Positions 47,160 to 56,254 of a stretch of 64,000 bases of DNA are shown piece by piece (the stretch's first letter is position 1; every line of letters begins with the position of its first letter). The DNA comes from Pseudomonas cavernicola. GTDB lineage: Bacteria > Pseudomonadota > Gammaproteobacteria > Pseudomonadales > Pseudomonadaceae. The position numbers were made by a program, and so were the translations under genes. The notes below the pieces were generated by a model. It was not told where the DNA came from and made no database searches. It was given only the letters and a program-made list of their open reading frames with translations. The stretch lies in NCBI RefSeq assembly GCF_003596405.1, contig NZ_QYUR01000002.1, positions 822,501-886,500 of the forward strand. The letters run 5' to 3'.

Positions 47160-47839
47160 GTGCGCCAGGCATGGCGCGTAGCGCCGTGACTGGCGCTGTC
47201 TGGCTCACTGTGGTGGTGAGCTGGATGACTTGGAGGTGGAAGTCCTCTACACACCCGGCAAGGGGAAGTGTTAGCTGAAGGCAAGGGTGTCGCGGGCGAC
47301 TGCGAATCTGAAGGAAGCCGAAGGCAAACTGCTGGCCTGACGAACAGGAAGCGGATTAGGCGGCGTAGCGGGGTGAGGTAGCCATAATTGCCAAAGCCCG
47401 ATACTTGCACGGAACGCTACGACGTATATCCGACAGGCATAAGCAGGAAGGTCGCGCGAATTACCCTGGGAGATCTGTTCGCCTGCCATGTGCTACCGGC
47501 ATCGTGAGGTGACGGGATGGGCGAGCAGAAGTCAGCCGAGGCCGTAGTAGTTGCTCGGAACCGGAGCAATGAAGGGCTGAACCTGCCATGAGCGGATAGT
47601 CAGGTGTGCTCTCTGAGCGGGTCGCAGGCACAAGCTCCCTTATACGGAGGCCTGGACAATCAGGAGGTAGGGGCCGGAAGTCCCGAGAGCCTGTCCGGGT
47701 GCTTAGACTACGCGGGCGACACATCGAACGAAACCAAGCTCGCTGATGCAGTTTGTCAGTAGGCAGGAACCGCCGTATACGGAACCGTACGTACGGTGGT
47801 GTGGGAGGACGGCGGGGGTGACCCCGCCTCCTACCCGAT
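47160..47839 (+). ncRNA. Group IIC intron lacking its reverse transcriptase (ORF-less)
   Basis: The 5' end GTGCGCCAGGCATGGCGC matches the first stem of group IIC introns. Domain I carries AAGGGTGTCGCGGGCGAC and GAATCTGAAGGAAGC; TTACCCTGGGAGATCTG and GCAGAAGTCAGCCGAGGCC follow. Domain V (about 47769-47801) is ACCGCCGTATACGG, AACC, GTACGTACGGTGGT with the CGC triad typical of IIC. Domain VI ends CTCCTACCCGAT. CCTGCC (47582-47587) and GGCAGG (47762-47767) can form the base stem of domain IV, whose loop is only about 175 bases and has no reverse-transcriptase frame. The element is about 680 nt, whereas full IIC introns are near 2 kb. The exact 5' and 3' ends are predictions. Confidence 0.85.
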
Positions 47840-47988
47840 CACTCCGATTGGTTTTTGTGTGTCCCCTGATGGGCGGATGAGAAGAGCGTCATCCACCCTC
47901 CGCAAGGCGAGAGCCTGCGCAGGGTGGAAAACCCGCACCGCGGTTTTCCACCGAGGGTCTGCCTGGCGCCTCGCGCGGCCCCGTCCGC
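47840..47988. other. Non-coding flank between intron and DUF523 gene
   Basis: I see no gene. The stretch has a GATGAGAAGAGCGTCATCC palindromic piece and a CAGGGTGGAAAACCCGCACC / GCGGTTTTCCACCGAGGG hairpin, both looking like fragments of dispersed repeats. Confidence 0.5.
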
Positions 47989-48489
47989 TCAAGCGCTAGC
48001 TTCGGCCTCCAAGACCAGCAAGGCCGCTGCCGCCGCCGGTAGCTCCTCCTCGTTAAAGACTTGCACCCCGGCGCGCCTGAGCAACGCGGCGGTGACGCCC
48101 TCACCCGCCACCTTCATCCCGCTGAAACTGCCATCGTAGTTCTCACGATTGCCGCACGACGGGCTGCGCGCCTTGAGCACAGCCAGGCGAATACCCTGTG
48201 CTTGCACCAGTTCCAGGGCCTGCTGCGCACCGGCGAGAAAAGCCGCACTGACATCCTCGCCATCGATCGTCAGAACCGCACGCTGGCCGTCGAGCACCAG
48301 AGCCCCCTGACCGCCGGGAATTTCCGCTGGTGGCCGTGGCGTCGGCAGACCACCCGCGACTTCCGGACACAGCGCCACCACGCGACCTTCCGCCTGCCAA
48401 AGCGCCAGCAGCTCAAAGGGGCCGTGGGCGCCGCCGTCATAACGCACCCGATGCCCAAGCAGACAGCGGCTGACCAAGACTTTTTGCAT
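47989..48489 (-). CDS. DUF523 family protein
   Basis: A 166-residue protein starting MQKVLVSRCLLGHRVRYDGG. The three cysteine motifs of DUF523 are present: SRCLLG, LCPEVAGGLPTPRPPAEI and KARSPSCG. These residues suggest a metal or cofactor site; the role is unknown. The frame extends 14 codons upstream, but GGAG 6 bases before the ATG at 48489 supports this start; the adjacent ATG at 48492 is possible. It is the first gene after the intron, on the opposite strand. Confidence 0.88.
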   Translation of the reverse strand: MQKVLVSRCLLGHRVRYDGGAHGPFELLALWQAEGRVVALCPEVAGGLPTPRPPAEIPGGQGALVLDGQRAVLTIDGEDVSAAFLAGAQQALELVQAQGIRLAVLKARSPSCGNRENYDGSFSGMKVAGEGVTAALLRRAGVQVFNEEELPAAAAALLVLEAEASA

Positions 48490-48756
48490 CATGATCTCCA
48501 GATTCAAACTCCAGCCTAACCCGCCAAGCACGCAAGGTCACCGCCGGTAACAGCACTCGCAGGTGCCTGGCGAGGCGGCCTGATCGAAGGTGCGGTAATG
48601 CCCTGAGAATGCCAAGCCAATCACCCGACAAACCCGTACAACCCACGGCAATCGAGCGCGCCAGGCCCATCCTTAGACGGGAAACGCTCAACGCCGATGG
48701 CCAGTCCAGGTCTCTCACTCCAGACTGGCCAGGCACCCCGTCAAGGAAGTCCCAGC

Positions 48757-49314
48757 ATGTTCAGCCTAAGAAACCTCCTGCTCCTGCCATTGGTCTGCGG
48801 CTCCACCCTGTTGGCCTTGCCCAGCCAGGCAGCTTTGCTGGCCTTGGACAACCAGTCACTCAGCGAGGTCAGCGGCCAAGCCGGTATCAGCATTCGCCTG
48901 GACCTGATGGCGCGGATCAATGAGCTGCGCTGGAGCGATACCACCGGCAACGTATCGCTACGCAACATCAAGATCGACAACGGCTGCGTCAATCCAGGCG
49001 ATTGCCCAAATGGCGCCGGTGGCAGCTTCGCCTTAGGCGCCGCGCAATTGGGCCTGGTGCTGCCGATCTTCGGCGTCAACCAGCCGACGCTGATGATCGA
49101 CGTAGTCAAAAACGCCAGCGGCCAGGAGCAGCTGCAATTCACCCTGCCGGACCTGACCACCATCAACCAGCAACTGATCGCCAGCGGCCTGGCGGCGCAG
49201 CGCATTCGCCTACGGGTCTTAAGCGATATGTATGTCGGCACTAACCGCCTCGGGAGTCTCGAAATCCGCGACATCACCGACCTGCACGGCAGCATTAAAG
49301 TCTGGGGCCACTGA
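48757..49314 (+). CDS. DUF6160-like exported protein
   Basis: A 185-residue exported protein with a signal peptide (residues 1-25, LLALPSQAA). The mature start LLALDNQSLSEVSGQAGISI is a conserved LxxVSGQAGI motif seen in a family of Pseudomonas surface-exposed or pilus-associated proteins (DUF6160/FilA-like). A short cysteine pair (NGCVNPGDCPNG) near residue 80 could form a disulfide. The C-terminal part is a beta-rich repeat. The exact job is unknown; an outer-membrane or extracellular place is inferred. Confidence 0.75.
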   Translation: MFSLRNLLLLPLVCGSTLLALPSQAALLALDNQSLSEVSGQAGISIRLDLMARINELRWSDTTGNVSLRNIKIDNGCVNPGDCPNGAGGSFALGAAQLGLVLPIFGVNQPTLMIDVVKNASGQEQLQFTLPDLTTINQQLIASGLAAQRIRLRVLSDMYVGTNRLGSLEIRDITDLHGSIKVWGH

Positions 49315-49385
49315 GCACCTGCTCAATATCTGCTGCGCTTGACCATGCTGCGTTGAACAGGTTCTGAGCTGCAACCAAGCCCAGG

Positions 49386-50009
49386 CTACAACGGGCTACC
49401 GCCGCGGCGACGAAACCAGCCGGCCAGTGACAAGCGCTCGCGAGCCGCCGGTAACACCTCGTGCGGCAACTCGGCCGACATGAACACCACCAGGCTGCCG
49501 CCTAGCGGGGCAAGGTCATGCTCCCGCTCGCCCTTGAGATACAGGCGCAAGGCGCCGCCGTGTTCCGGCAGCCAGTCCTGATTGAGGTAGAGCACGACCG
49601 AGACTGCCCGCCGATCATCGTCGCGAAAGCGATCCAGATGCTTCTGGTAGTAAGCCCCGGGCGGATACAGGGCGAAGTGGCTTTCGTAGTCCTCCAGTCC
49701 CAGGTAGAGCCCCTGGTTCAGCGCCTGGCGCAAGCCTTCCATTAGGTCCAAGTAGCGATCGGAGGCCGCCGACTGGCCCCTTTCCAGCCACTGGATCTGG
49801 TCGCCACGAACCCCCTCGCGCACCACCTGAGTCGCGCCACGGCCGATACTGGCCGGGCTTAAGCCACCTTGCGCAGCACGCTTACGGCACTCCGTCGCCA
49901 GTTCGAGGGTCAGATCTTGCGCGATAAAGAGGTTCTGCCGCGACCAGCCAGACTCGGCCAGGTCATCGACGATAGCTAACAGCAGTGAGTGATCGGTAGT
50001 CGTAGGCAT
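49386..50009 (-). CDS. 2OG-Fe(II) oxygenase (SM-20/prolyl 4-hydroxylase-like)
   Basis: A 207-residue dioxygenase. The iron ligands are His and Asp in YYQKHLDRFRDDD and His in ELPHEVLP; an arginine in AARERLSLAGWF would hold 2-oxoglutarate. It has the double-stranded beta-helix pattern of SM-20/PiuC relatives. The substrate is unknown and may be a protein or tRNA residue. The methionine at 50009 was chosen because the upstream extension overlaps a repeat element. Confidence 0.87.
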   Translation of the reverse strand: MPTTTDHSLLLAIVDDLAESGWSRQNLFIAQDLTLELATECRKRAAQGGLSPASIGRGATQVVREGVRGDQIQWLERGQSAASDRYLDLMEGLRQALNQGLYLGLEDYESHFALYPPGAYYQKHLDRFRDDDRRAVSVVLYLNQDWLPEHGGALRLYLKGEREHDLAPLGGSLVVFMSAELPHEVLPAARERLSLAGWFRRRGGSPL

Positions 50010-50021
50010 AGCCTGGATTCT

Positions 50022-50264
50022 AGGTTCTGTACGGAAGTCAGCCAAGCGAAGTCAGGGCCGCACCCGTTCTCGAAAATGCTCCCGGCATTTTTCCTACCTC
50101 CCCCATCCATGGGGTCGCCTACGGGTAGCGGCATTCCCCACATCCATGTGGGTCACAAGGCGTAACAACAGGCGAGAAAGCGGAGTTTACAAGTTGTAAA
50201 TGAGCATTCCGAGCCACTTTTTAACGCAGCATCACCGAGAGCAGGCACTTTTCGTATAGAACCT
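50022..50264. repeat. About 243-bp element with AGGTTCTGTACG inverted ends (module family E), copy 3
   Basis: The ends AGGTTCTGTACGGAAGT and ACTTTTCGTATAGAACCT are imperfect inverted repeats. Inside are CCTACGGGTAGCGG, CCCACATCCATGTGGG, GCGGAGTTTACAAGTTGTAA and AACGCAGCATCACCGAG. The rest of the gap to 50339 shows nothing recognisable apart from a CAGGAG ribosome site for the next gene. Confidence 0.7.
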
Positions 50265-50339
50265 GACAGCGCGGCTCACGCGCCTCGACAAGCCTGGGTC
50301 AAGCCGCTGAAAATAGCCGCCTGCTCGACAGGAGTCCTT

Positions 50340-51107
50340 ATGCGCGTCCTTTTTGCTTTTGTGTTGTTGCTTTGCAGTCTGCCAGCTCTGGCCGACGACC
50401 TCGCCCAGCTGTATCAGGTGGCCGGCTGGCCGCAGCAACGCGCGCATTTCAGTGACGCCCTCAGCGCCGCCCAGCAGCGTTACCGCAACAGTTTGCCGCC
50501 AGCGGTCTATCAGGCACTGGTCAACAACAGCAATCAGCGCTTCGCGCCCCAGGCCATGGATCAACGTGCCCAGGCCGGGCTGCGGCAAAATCTGCCCGAC
50601 CCAGGTCCGGCGCTGGCGTTTTTCCAATCACCGCTGGGCCTCAAGATCACTGCGGCCGAGGTCAACGCGACCCACCGCGAGCAACTCGCTAAACATGCCA
50701 ACGGCATTCCAAAGATCGAAGCCAGCGCCACCCGCCGCCTGCTGATCCGCCACCTGGCCCAAGCCTTGCCGGCGAAAGAGGCAGGCGCCGAAGTCAGCCT
50801 GGCTCTGGCCGGAGTCGCCGCAGACAGCCTCAGCCAGATGATCCCCGGCCTGCTCGGCGCCGATCAGGCCCAAGGCTTGCTGAACAGTCAGCGGCAGCGG
50901 TTGATGGAGCAGATCGGCGCCGATCTGGATAACACGCTGCTTTACGTCTACCGCGACTTGTCCGACCCGGAACTGGAAGAGTTCGCTACCTTCGCCGAGT
51001 CCGCCGCCGGCAAGGCTTACTACCAGGCCGCGCTGGCCGCGATGCGCGCCGGTTTGGCAGTCGGCCAGAGCAGCGCCAACCTGGCACCGGCGCAGCCAGG
51101 TATCTAA
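50340..51107 (+). CDS. DUF2059 family exported protein
   Basis: A 255-residue periplasmic protein with signal peptide (residues 1-18, LLCSLPALA). It contains two DUF2059-like helical halves; FQSPLGLKITAAEVNATHRE is the conserved segment with a S-xx-GxK motif, and DLSDPELEEFATFAESAAGK with YYQAALAAM near the end is the second. The function is unknown. The start has CAGGAG 10 bases upstream. No operon partner is apparent. Confidence 0.85.
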   Translation: MRVLFAFVLLLCSLPALADDLAQLYQVAGWPQQRAHFSDALSAAQQRYRNSLPPAVYQALVNNSNQRFAPQAMDQRAQAGLRQNLPDPGPALAFFQSPLGLKITAAEVNATHREQLAKHANGIPKIEASATRRLLIRHLAQALPAKEAGAEVSLALAGVAADSLSQMIPGLLGADQAQGLLNSQRQRLMEQIGADLDNTLLYVYRDLSDPELEEFATFAESAAGKAYYQAALAAMRAGLAVGQSSANLAPAQPGI

Positions 51108-51145
51108 CTCGCGCAGTGGCTACGGCGGTCAATGGACATGTATCT

Positions 51146-51295
51146 GTAGGCTGGGTAGAGCGAAGCGACAAAACGGCAGGGAAGCCGTTTTGCACAGCTT
51201 TAGCTGCCCACAGGGCGAGGTGCATGGATGCACCTCATGAAACCCAGCGTCTGCCCAGCTGGGTTTCGGCTAAAAAACGCCTCTACCCAGCCTAC
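51146..51295. repeat. Family D repeat with perfect 15-bp ends GTAGGCTGGGTAGAG/CTCTACCCAGCCTAC
   Basis: A 150-bp full copy in the orientation opposite to 30744-30851. Inside are GACAAAACGGCAGGGAAGCC / GTTTTGCACAGC and the AGGTGCATGGATGCACCT palindrome. The perfect 15-bp ends could fold into a long hairpin. Confidence 0.88.
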
Positions 51296-51339
51296 GGTCT
51301 GGGTAGAGCCTACGGCCTGAGCCTGTTTTTAACGCAGCA

Positions 51340-52311
51340 TCATGCGCGAAGCCCGCAGGCACTTTCCGTACAGGACTTAAGACGCTCAGTGAGAAAGTCG
51401 AAGTAGCGCGCCCGCAGCGCCGCGGACTCATTCGCCAGATGATGGCGCGCCTCAGGCACCATCAGCACCGTCGGGCTAGCGAATTTGTCCTGCAACACCG
51501 CCAGGTTATGGCGCCAGTCCACCGTCAGGTCGGCATCGCCCTGTACGATCAACGGACTCCGCGCACTCCGTGGCGCAGCCTCGATATAGGGCACCCAGCG
51601 CGCCAGCGCGCCCACCCAAGCGGTCGGCAGACTCAGCGGCTGCAAGGGGTCGCGCTGGACGAACTCGAGAAAGTTGGCGTCGTTGGAGTTGGCGTTGAAG
51701 CGCCGCTCAATCCCGGTGACGAAGGGTTTGAGCAAGCGATAGCTGAACTTCGACCAGCCCCAAGCGCGGGGCCGTACCAGCGGCGAGAGCAGGATAGTTT
51801 CGCCCAGTTCGGGACGCCCGCCATCATTTAGCAGATAGTCGACCAGAATCGCCCCACCGGTGCTCTGCCCGCACAGGTGCCAGGGCTGCGGCAGCTCGAG
51901 CGCGGCGGCTTCGGCAAACAGCCCCTGGAGCACCGTCTGGTACTCGGCGAAGTCGCCGATGCTGGCACGCGTGCCGCTGGACAGGCCATGCCCCGGTAGA
52001 TCACAGGCGAGCACGGCAAAACCCATCCCCAGCGCCCAGTCGACCACATGCCGATACAACCCCATGTGGTCGTAGTAGCCGTGCTGCAGCAGCAAGGTTG
52101 CCACCGGCTGCACGGGCCACCAGAGCTGGGCGACAATCTTATAGCCTGCCGCCTGGAAGCAGCCAAGGCGGCTCTGCAAGTGAGGATAGCGCTCAGCCAA
52201 GTCAAGGCCATAGAAGCGCCGATAGGCCTGTACCTCCGGCGGTTCGGCCGCCGCTGCGACTAAGGGTCGCAGGCGTGGACGCAGGGTATCGGGTTGAAAA
52301 CGCTCTGGCAT
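51340..52311 (-). CDS. Alpha/beta hydrolase (monoglyceride-lipase-like)
   Basis: A 323-residue serine hydrolase. The oxyanion loop is LLLQHGYYDHMGLYRHVVDW, then DLPGHGLSSG, the nucleophile elbow HLCGQSTGG and the late aspartate and histidine in GDADLTVDW and EARHHLANE. It fits the lysophospholipase/monoglyceride-lipase group. No signal peptide is present. The last 13 or so codons (KSCTESACGLRA) come from a degenerate end of a family E repeat, so the native C-terminus was probably altered. The ATG at 52311 is the most likely start. Confidence 0.9.
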   Translation of the reverse strand: MPERFQPDTLRPRLRPLVAAAAEPPEVQAYRRFYGLDLAERYPHLQSRLGCFQAAGYKIVAQLWWPVQPVATLLLQHGYYDHMGLYRHVVDWALGMGFAVLACDLPGHGLSSGTRASIGDFAEYQTVLQGLFAEAAALELPQPWHLCGQSTGGAILVDYLLNDGGRPELGETILLSPLVRPRAWGWSKFSYRLLKPFVTGIERRFNANSNDANFLEFVQRDPLQPLSLPTAWVGALARWVPYIEAAPRSARSPLIVQGDADLTVDWRHNLAVLQDKFASPTVLMVPEARHHLANESAALRARYFDFLTERLKSCTESACGLRA

Positions 52312-52428
52312 AAGACTTTCCACGGACCTCTCAGATAAGCGGCGGACATCCCGCAGGGATTTATCCGCCCGGCGACGGCTGCCGATATTCAGCTGCCGGG
52401 CCTGACATGGCAAGCTACACGCCCCCTA

Positions 52429-52692
52429 GGCTCTGTTAACGTAAGCGAGCATGCCGCGACGGAGGCCGTCTTGTCGCAGGGCAAGGCGCGAGGAGAGAAG
52501 TTTGGTATTCCAAATGAACGACGAGTCACGCAGCCCTGCGACAAGACTGCACCGTCCCTGCGGGTTGCGCGTCAAAGCCCACCATGCGTTGTTGCGGGAC
52601 TTGCCAAGGGAATGACCATTGCCTGCGTCCCGCGCCTAGCCTGGCGGGCTTTGACGCGGCAACGCGGCGCGCTCGCTTACGTCAACAGAGCC
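52429..52692. mobile_element. 264-bp MITE with about 31-bp terminal inverted repeats and TA target duplication
   Basis: The termini GGCTCTGTTAACGTAAGCGA and its inverse TCGCTTACGTCAACAGAGCC are bounded on both sides by TA, fitting an IS5-type or related target duplication. The arms agree over about 31 bases with three mismatches. Inside are two further hairpins: TCTTGTCGCAGGGC/GCCCTGCGACAAGA and GCGTCAAAGCCC/GGGCTTTGACGC. No transposase is encoded. It ends 11 bases before the start of the next gene and may carry its promoter. Confidence 0.75.
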
Positions 52693-52703
52693 TAAGATCT
52701 GCC

Positions 52704-53291
52704 ATGCGCTTGCCTCGCCGTAAAACTCTGCTCGCCAGCCTGCTCGCCGTGGTTTGGCTGGGCGCCATGCTGGTTGCCTTCTGGTGGTTCGAGGCCCGCT
52801 ATATCCGCCCTTTCAGCGAACAGACCGCGTTGTTCGCCGGCGATGGTCTGCGCCTACCGGACGAGTTGGCAGGGCCGGGGCCAATCCGCGTGGTGCACTT
52901 CTGGGATCCCGCCTGCCCGTGCAATGTCGGCAACCTGCAACACCTGGCGGAACTCCTCGAACGCTTCGCACCGCAAGGCGTGGCCTTCTATGCCGTGCAA
53001 AAGCCCGGCAGCCATGGGCAATTGCCGGACACCCTGAGCGCGTTGCAACCGCTGAGCCACTTGCCCGGCGCCGAACAACTGCCCGCCAGCCCCGCCGTGG
53101 GCATCTGGGATAAAGACGGGCGCCTGGCCTATTTCGGCCCTTACAGCGAAGGCGCGACCTGCACCTCCAGCAACAGCTTCATCGAGCCGATTCTCGAAGC
53201 GCTGGCGCAGGGCCGACCGGTCAACGCCACGCATACCCTGGCCGTCGGCTGTTACTGCCCATGGCCGGAAACCACCAATAAATCCGGATAA
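52704..53291 (+). CDS. DUF6436-like membrane-anchored thioredoxin-fold protein
   Basis: A 195-residue protein with an N-terminal hydrophobic anchor (about residues 10-28, LLASLLAVVWLGAMLVAFW) and a thioredoxin-like domain. The usual CxxC is replaced by a DPACPCNVGN motif (CxC), which is typical for DUF6436 proteins. Other cysteines lie in GATCTSS and GCYCPWP. It probably acts in the periplasm in disulfide or metal handling; substrate unknown. The frame is open upstream through the MITE, but MRLPRRKTLLASLL gives a normal anchor start. Confidence 0.82.
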   Translation: MRLPRRKTLLASLLAVVWLGAMLVAFWWFEARYIRPFSEQTALFAGDGLRLPDELAGPGPIRVVHFWDPACPCNVGNLQHLAELLERFAPQGVAFYAVQKPGSHGQLPDTLSALQPLSHLPGAEQLPASPAVGIWDKDGRLAYFGPYSEGATCTSSNSFIEPILEALAQGRPVNATHTLAVGCYCPWPETTNKSG

Positions 53292-53474
53292 ATCGGGCGC
53301 AGGCCACCCTTACTGGTCTTTGCGGCTTTACGCCCGCGCACCTTCACCCCGCACCATCAACGACTGCCTGCCCTGACTGTCCTGGCCCGCTGCGACCGGC
53401 AAATGACCGGCGCCAACCTTTCGTCGGATTTAACCCGCTGCCAATTGGACATTCGTGCCACTCCCGCAAAACTC

Positions 53475-53500
53475 AGTGATGCCATTACTCTGGCATCACT
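53475..53500 (+). other. Stem-loop in the leader of the chemoreceptor gene
   Basis: AGTGATGCCA/TGGCATCACT, perfect 10-bp stem with a TTACTC loop and a following TTT. It ends 26 bases before the start codon and could act as an attenuator or a terminator of upstream transcription. Confidence 0.6.
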
Positions 53501-53526
53501 TTTATCCGGGCAGCGGGAGGGAAACC

Positions 53527-55077
53527 ATGTCCACCAGCTTCTATCGTCAAGCCGACCGCCTGATGCTCGCCGTACTCTGGGCGATGACGCTGTACGCGTT
53601 CGGCCTGGCCTTCTGGCATTCCACCTGGGCGGCCGCGCTGACCATCGGCGGCGGTACCGCCCTGGCGCTGAGCGCGCTGTACTCACTGATTGGCGGGAGT
53701 CGCGCGTACCGCTGCCTGATCGGCGTCGCCTTTATGGCGATCGCCGCCCTGCATATCCAACAAAGCCACGGCATGATCGAGATGCACTTCAGCGTCTTCG
53801 TGCTGCTGGCCATTCTGGTGTATTACCGCGACTGGCTGCCGATCCTGCTGGCGGCGGGAACCATCGCTGTGCACCACTTGCTGTTTTTCATCGCCCAGCA
53901 GAACGGCGATACCATCCACCTCGTGCAGGCCGGTGCGGGCTGGCCGGTGATTCTGATCCACGCCTCCTATGTAGTAGTGGAAACCCTGATCCTGTTGGTT
54001 TTGGCCCTCCACAGCGCGCGCGAAGCGGCGGTTGGCGAGGATCTGCAGCGCACCTCCGCACACCTGTTGCGCGATGGCGAGCCGGTCGATCTGGCCTACC
54101 GCAGCCCCTCGAGCGAACGCCTGGCCCAACGCTTCAACCGTTTCCTCGACTTGCTCGATCGCCTGGTCAGCCGCGTGGTCGGCGCCGGCGATGAATTGCG
54201 CGCAACCAGCAGCCATCTCAGCCGCTCGACCGCCCAGCTGAACCAGGGCGCCGAAACCTTACAAAGCGCCACTGCACAGATGGGCCGCGCCATCGAAGAA
54301 ATGACCCAGGCGGTGGGCGCGGTCTCGAATGACGCCGAGCAGGCCGCCCTGACCGCGCGCCAGGCGGATGCCGATGCCGCCGCAGGGACTGCGGCCATCG
54401 CCGCGACGCAGGTGGGGATTCAGGAACTGGCGCGGGAAATGGACGGCAGCAGCGAAGTGGTGCGCGCGCTGGCCGAGGAATCACAACAGATCGGCCGGGT
54501 GCTGGAAGTGATTCGCGCGGTAGCCGAACAAACCAACCTGCTGGCGCTTAACGCCGCGATCGAGGCTGCCCGTGCCGGTGAGCATGGCCGCGGTTTCGCC
54601 GTGGTCGCCGACGAGGTGCGCCAGTTGGCACGCCGCACCCAGGAGGCCACCGGCGAAATCCAGAACATGATCGGCCGCCTGCAGCAAGGCGCCGCCAATG
54701 CCGTGGCGGCCATGGCGCAGAGCCATGAAGGGGTGGCGCGCTGTGTCGGCCACACCGAGCGCACCGTGACCCTGCTCGACAACGTGCACCGCTCGATTGA
54801 GGCGATTCAGGCGATCAGTGTGTCCACCCGCCAACAGTTGGCCGCCACCAGCGAAGTGGCGCGGCTGATCGACAGCGTGCGCGCGATTGCCGGCGAGACC
54901 GCCCGCGATGCCGCCGAGGTGGCCGAGGACAGCCAGCGTCTGGAGCAACTCGCCGAGCATCTGACCAGCCTGTGCGGCGAGTTCCGGGTCAGCAGTGCTC
55001 CGCCCGTGAGCCCGGCGTCGGATGAGGCCTGGCCGGCCGCCTCAACGGGCTACTTCCAGCCCGTGTCAGCCTACTAG
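53527..55077 (+). CDS. Methyl-accepting chemotaxis protein with multi-helix membrane sensor
   Basis: A 516-residue chemoreceptor. The N-terminal 180 residues hold about six hydrophobic helices rather than a periplasmic ligand domain, suggesting an intramembrane sensor. A coiled-coil region leads to the highly conserved signalling tip [20 protein letters not shown] then [20 protein letters not shown]. The start at 53527 has GGGAGGGAAACC upstream. No che genes are nearby, so it would feed an arrays system coded elsewhere. The stimulus is unknown. Confidence 0.92.
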   Translation: MSTSFYRQADRLMLAVLWAMTLYAFGLAFWHSTWAAALTIGGGTALALSALYSLIGGSRAYRCLIGVAFMAIAALHIQQSHGMIEMHFSVFVLLAILVYYRDWLPILLAAGTIAVHHLLFFIAQQNGDTIHLVQAGAGWPVILIHASYVVVETLILLVLALHSAREAAVGEDLQRTSAHLLRDGEPVDLAYRSPSSERLAQRFNRFLDLLDRLVSRVVGAGDELRATSSHLSRSTAQLNQGAETLQSATAQMGRAIEEMTQAVGAVSNDAEQAALTARQADADAAAGTAAIAATQVGIQELAREMDGSSEVVRALAEESQQIGRVLEVIRAVAEQTNLLALNAAIEAARAGEHGRGFAVVADEVRQLARRTQEATGEIQNMIGRLQQGAANAVAAMAQSHEGVARCVGHTERTVTLLDNVHRSIEAIQAISVSTRQQLAATSEVARLIDSVRAIAGETARDAAEVAEDSQRLEQLAEHLTSLCGEFRVSSAPPVSPASDEAWPAASTGYFQPVSAY

Positions 55078-56117
55078 GTCTGGGGGGCAGTGCAACGCGA
55101 CCTATAGGCCTGCGGGGTACAGCCAAACCAACGGCGGAACGCCCGGTAGAACGGCGACAGCTCGGCAAAGCCGCAGGCGCGGGCCACTTCGCGGATCGCC
55201 TGGCCAGCGCCGAGTAGTTCCAGCGCGCGCTGCCGGCGCACTTCCTCATGCAAGGCGCGGAAGCTGCTGCCCTGGGCCGCCAGGCCACGCTGCAAGGCGC
55301 CGCCGCTCAAATCCAGCGCCACGGCGCAGGCCTTCAAGTTACAGCCCGGTTGCCCAAGGTTGCCCGTCAGCCAATAGCGTACCCGGTTGAACAACTGATT
55401 CTCCGCCAACTCCGCCAGCTCCAGTTCCGCCTGCTGGCTGAGCAAGGCAAACAACCGTGGATTGGCACTACGCGACGGCCGCGCTAGCAGCGCGCTCGGG
55501 AAGATCAACGCGTCATGCGCCTGCGCAAAGCGTGGGGTCAGACCGAACAAGCGCCGATGCTCACTGAGCCGTCGCGGCGCCGGATGGCGGAAGTCGATGC
55601 CCTGCACCGCAAACTCACCATCGCTGACGCTGCCAAGCATCTTGATCAGCAGCAGCGCCAGGCATTCCATCTGCTGGCGCAGCGAGCCAAAACCGCGATA
55701 GTTCAGATCCAGCACCAGGCGCACCGTTTCGCCCTCCTCCTCCAGGCGCGCGGCAAAACCGCCGGAGAGAATGTGCTGATAGCGCACAAAGCACAGCACC
55801 GCCTCGCGCAGGTCGCGACTGGCGAGCAGCAGGTAACTCACCACATCCAGCGGCCGTGGCTTCATCACTTCGCCCAGGTGCAGGCCAATGTCCACATCCC
55901 CCGTCAGCCCAGCCAGTGCCTGCCAGAACAACGGTGCGTTGTCGTGCTCCTCCCGCCCGCTGAACAAGGGTGGTGGCAGCGGCACGCCCTGATAGGCACG
56001 GCGGTAGGTATCGGTGGGATCCAGCCCCAGACTGGCCAGCGCCTCGTACAACAAACGCCGCAAGGTCGGCGAATGGGTCAGCGCCGCAGAGCTGTGACTT
56101 GCCTGTTCTAAGTTCAT
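55074..56117 (-). CDS. AraC family transcriptional regulator
   Basis: A 347-residue regulator with an Arabinose-bd-like N-terminal domain ([20 protein letters not shown]) and a C-terminal helix-turn-helix: [21 protein letters not shown] then [20 protein letters not shown] and [15 protein letters not shown]. It is divergent from the acylase at 56255 and likely controls it, with the perfect inverted repeat at 56131-56169 as candidate site. Its 3' end overlaps the chemoreceptor by 4 bases, convergent. Confidence 0.9.
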   Translation of the reverse strand: MNLEQASHSSAALTHSPTLRRLLYEALASLGLDPTDTYRRAYQGVPLPPPLFSGREEHDNAPLFWQALAGLTGDVDIGLHLGEVMKPRPLDVVSYLLLASRDLREAVLCFVRYQHILSGGFAARLEEEGETVRLVLDLNYRGFGSLRQQMECLALLLIKMLGSVSDGEFAVQGIDFRHPAPRRLSEHRRLFGLTPRFAQAHDALIFPSALLARPSRSANPRLFALLSQQAELELAELAENQLFNRVRYWLTGNLGQPGCNLKACAVALDLSGGALQRGLAAQGSSFRALHEEVRRQRALELLGAGQAIREVARACGFAELSPFYRAFRRWFGCTPQAYRSRCTAPQT

Positions 56118-56130
56118 TGTCTACCCCTAT

Positions 56131-56169
56131 ATTGACCAAAGACTTCCAGTATTCGAGCGCCTGGTCAAT
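56131..56169. promoter_or_regulatory. Inverted repeat in the AraC/acylase intergenic region, candidate operator
   Basis: ATTGACCA (56131-56138) and TGGTCAAT (56162-56169) are perfect inverted repeats with 23 bases between them. They lie 13 bases upstream of the regulator start and 85 bases before the acylase start. The spacing equals about three helical turns between centres, suitable for a dimer. Confidence 0.6.
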
Positions 56170-56254
56170 GTCGCAGCGCCTCAAGCTGCGCAGAATGCAG
56201 GGCGCTCTGCGATTGCTGCGCATGCCCACGCCCCATAAGAACAAGGAAAACTCG

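Noticed and set aside
47517..47591. A 24-codon frame in the intron (MGEQKSAEAVVV…) as a remnant of the reverse transcriptase
   Set aside because: These bases match conserved ribozyme sequence (GCAGAAGTCAGC) of group IIC introns, so the frame is more likely accidental than a remnant.
55970..56254. A long N-terminal extension of the acylase
   Set aside because: It runs back into the divergent AraC gene and lacks a signal; the signal peptide begins at 56255.
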